DNA from: DATBIS01 sp036556805
GTDB taxonomy: Bacteria > Actinomycetota > UBA4738 > HRBIN12
Assembly (NCBI GenBank): GCA_036556805.1
Contig: DATBIS010000008.1
Coordinates: 1-22,438, forward strand
Length of the DNA stretch: 22,438 nt
Reading direction: 5' to 3'
This document shows, piece after piece, positions 21,518 through 22,438 of the stretch. The notes under the pieces are model-generated. The model ran no database searches and was not told the DNA's origin. It saw only the letters and a list, made by a program, of their open reading frames with translations. Positions within the stretch are counted from its first letter, which is position 1; the number at the start of each line of letters is the position of its first letter. Both the position numbers and the translations under genes were made by a program.

Positions 21518-22144
21518 TCAAGCGAGGTAGCGCCGGTTTCGCACGAAACCGAGCCGCTGCCAGATCTTGCCGAGGCCGTAGTACCTGCCCGCGTTCGCGA
21601 GCAGCAGCGCCACCAGGATGACCGCGTCGACGACGTGTTCGTCCAGGAACACGTTGTGCTCGGGCCAGATCGCGGTTCCCGCGTAGAAGATCGCCATCCA
21701 GGCGATCCCGCCGAACACGGCGAGACGCATGCCCACGCCGAGGATCAGCGCGACGCCGATCAACAGCATCGACAGCATGTAGACCCAGTCGACCCACGCG
21801 GCAACCTGCGGACCCGTCTGGGTCATCTGGTACCCCGTCACCGTCTGGATCGTGTCGGCGAACGGGCCCTTCAGGGCGAAGCCGACGACACCCGCCGTCG
21901 GGCTGGCCCCGTGGATCCAGGCGCCGTCCCCGAAGAAGTCGATCCGTACGGTCTGGCCGGCGTCGCCCAGGACCCGGCCGGTCGAGAATCCGAGCGCGAA
22001 CGCCTTGTCCAGGAACGCCCACAGGAACGTCCAACCCATCGCGATCCTGAGGAGAGCGAAGACTCGCTGGAGCCCCTTCGTGTGAATGGGCTCGAGCCGC
22101 TCGATCTCCGGCATCTCGATGGGCGTTCTGATCGCCGCCTGCAT
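21518..22144 (-). CDS. DoxX-like membrane protein
   Basis: Predicted 208 residues with about four to five membrane helices. LLRIAMGWTFLWAFLDKAFALGF (31-53) is the typical first-helix block of the DoxX/DoxD family. WVDWVYMLSMLLIGVALILGVGMRL (117-141), AWMAIFYAGTAIWPEHN and DEHVVDAVILVALLLANAGRYYGLG follow. DoxX members are linked to thiosulfate:quinone oxidoreductase subunits and to thiol redox stress complexes in actinobacteria; the exact substrate is open. ATG 22144 has an excellent GGGAGGTGG ribosome-binding site about 6 nt upstream. Two TCGGGACCC elements lie 77-107 bp upstream of the start. It converges on the haem b operon across the terminator. Confidence 0.82.
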   Translation of the reverse strand: MQAAIRTPIEMPEIERLEPIHTKGLQRVFALLRIAMGWTFLWAFLDKAFALGFSTGRVLGDAGQTVRIDFFGDGAWIHGASPTAGVVGFALKGPFADTIQTVTGYQMTQTGPQVAAWVDWVYMLSMLLIGVALILGVGMRLAVFGGIAWMAIFYAGTAIWPEHNVFLDEHVVDAVILVALLLANAGRYYGLGKIWQRLGFVRNRRYLA

Positions 22145-22220
22145 CTTGACCACCTCCCTCTTCTGCCATGAGCTTGGTGGCCGCCGGTGCCTCGCGCATG
22201 GGCCCTTCGAACGGCTCCGC

Positions 22221-22259
22221 TCGGGACCCAGCCCAGGCCGGTTCGGGACCCTTGTCCTA
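22221..22259 (-). promoter_or_regulatory. Tandem TCGGGACCC elements upstream of the DoxX gene
   Basis: TCGGGACCC occurs at 22221-22229 and again at 22243-22251, 22 bp apart (about two helical turns). The second is part of an imperfect palindrome, TTCGGGACCCTTGTCCTA (22242-22259), which resembles the mycobacterial DosR box (GGGAC, short spacer, GTCC). The pair overlaps the stop codon of the upstream partial gene. Similarity to DosR sites is by eye only. Confidence 0.3.
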
Positions 22260-22438
22260 CGCGGCAAGACGACGCGCGGCGTCCCGCCGGTCGGTGTCCG
22301 AGAGCCGTCCCTCAGCCCGCCGCCTGATGCCTCGCAGCATGCTCCGTGCCATCACGAAGTCGCTCGGCACGATGAGCCCCTCGAACACGAGCCACATCCA
22401 CCGTGGCGCATAGGAAGCGCGAACGCGAAGGGTCAGGC
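22257..22438 (-). CDS. C-terminal end of an unidentified protein, partial (possibly SRPBCC-like)
   Basis: The last 60 codons of a gene whose start is beyond the window; stop TAG at 22257-22259. The frame is open to the edge. The segment reads as an aromatic strand and a long helix (WMWLVFEGLIVPSDFVMARS, then MLRGIRRRAEGRL), followed by an Arg/Asp-rich tail. The helix ending in MLRGIRRRAE recalls the C-terminal helix of some SRPBCC/polyketide-cyclase-like proteins, but this is a weak resemblance from a short piece. It lies 112 bp upstream of the DoxX gene on the same strand and may share its transcript. The opposite-strand frame here looks like a shadow. Confidence 0.45.
   Translation of the reverse strand, partial: LTLRVRASYAPRWMWLVFEGLIVPSDFVMARSMLRGIRRRAEGRLSDTDRRDAARRLAA

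Noticed and set aside
22168..22413. Plus-strand frame of 81 codons at the right end
   Set aside because: Ser/Arg-rich composition without motif; the minus strand in the same place gives a more protein-like sequence open to the window edge.
1..22438. CRISPR array, insertion sequence, tRNA or rRNA gene
   Set aside because: No regularly spaced repeats, transposase motifs, tRNA-like cloverleaf or rRNA segments were seen on either strand by eye; a dedicated tRNA search was not possible.

Overview
The window (22,438 bp, very GC-rich, tightly packed, no rRNA, tRNA, CRISPR array or insertion sequence seen) looks like the chromosome of a member of the Actinomycetota. Pointers are an RskA-type anti-sigma factor with its ECF sigma factor, an LCP protein with a LytR_C domain, tandem DUF3105 proteins, LGFP-like repeats, frequent GTG/TTG starts and apparent leaderless promoters. 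The gene content does not fit Streptomyces or Mycobacterium closely, so a deep-branching or uncultured lineage is a reasonable guess; genus and species cannot be read from the sequence.

Layout. 1-793 (-): 5' part of an AzgA-type purine permease. 993-2593 (+): two overlapping genes for membrane-anchored DUF3105 proteins. 2595-4313 (-): secreted SpoIID/LytB protein with a C-terminal LGFP-like region. 4366-14853 (-): a surface-polysaccharide locus with a sugar-nucleotide pyrophosphorylase, a GT2 and three GT4 glycosyltransferases, a small EmrE-like transporter, the Wzm/Wzt ABC exporter with a Wzt C-terminal domain, a methyltransferase, a small coiled-coil protein and a secreted phosphoesterase. 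14985-16487 (-): LCP protein, which probably attaches the polymer to the wall. 16587-18805 (+): a degenerate receiver-GGDEF protein, then an ECF sigma factor overlapping its anti-sigma factor. 18815-19228 (-): universal stress protein. 19349-21465 (+): a four-gene overlapping operon of two small single-pass membrane proteins, ApbE flavin transferase and a haem b membrane protein, closed by a strong terminator. 21518-22144 (-): DoxX-like membrane protein. 22257-22438 (-): C-terminal end of a gene running off the window.

How the genes fit together. The central block can be read as one pathway. NDP-sugar is made by the pyrophosphorylase and assembled on a lipid carrier by the four glycosyltransferases. 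The chain is possibly capped by the methyltransferase with the coiled-coil protein, exported by Wzm/Wzt, and ligated to peptidoglycan by the LCP enzyme. The right-hand operon looks like an extracytoplasmic electron-transfer module built on haem b plus covalently bound FMN, but the FMN acceptor protein is not in the window.

Most notable observations: a perfect 18-bp-arm hairpin inside the second DUF3105 gene; a possible split WbdD-like chain terminator; a doubly degenerate receiver-GGDEF protein that keeps the c-di-GMP-binding RxxD site; the ApbE operon with two unusual small proteins and no acceptor; and TAnnnT-type -10 boxes placed 6-9 bp upstream of several start codons.
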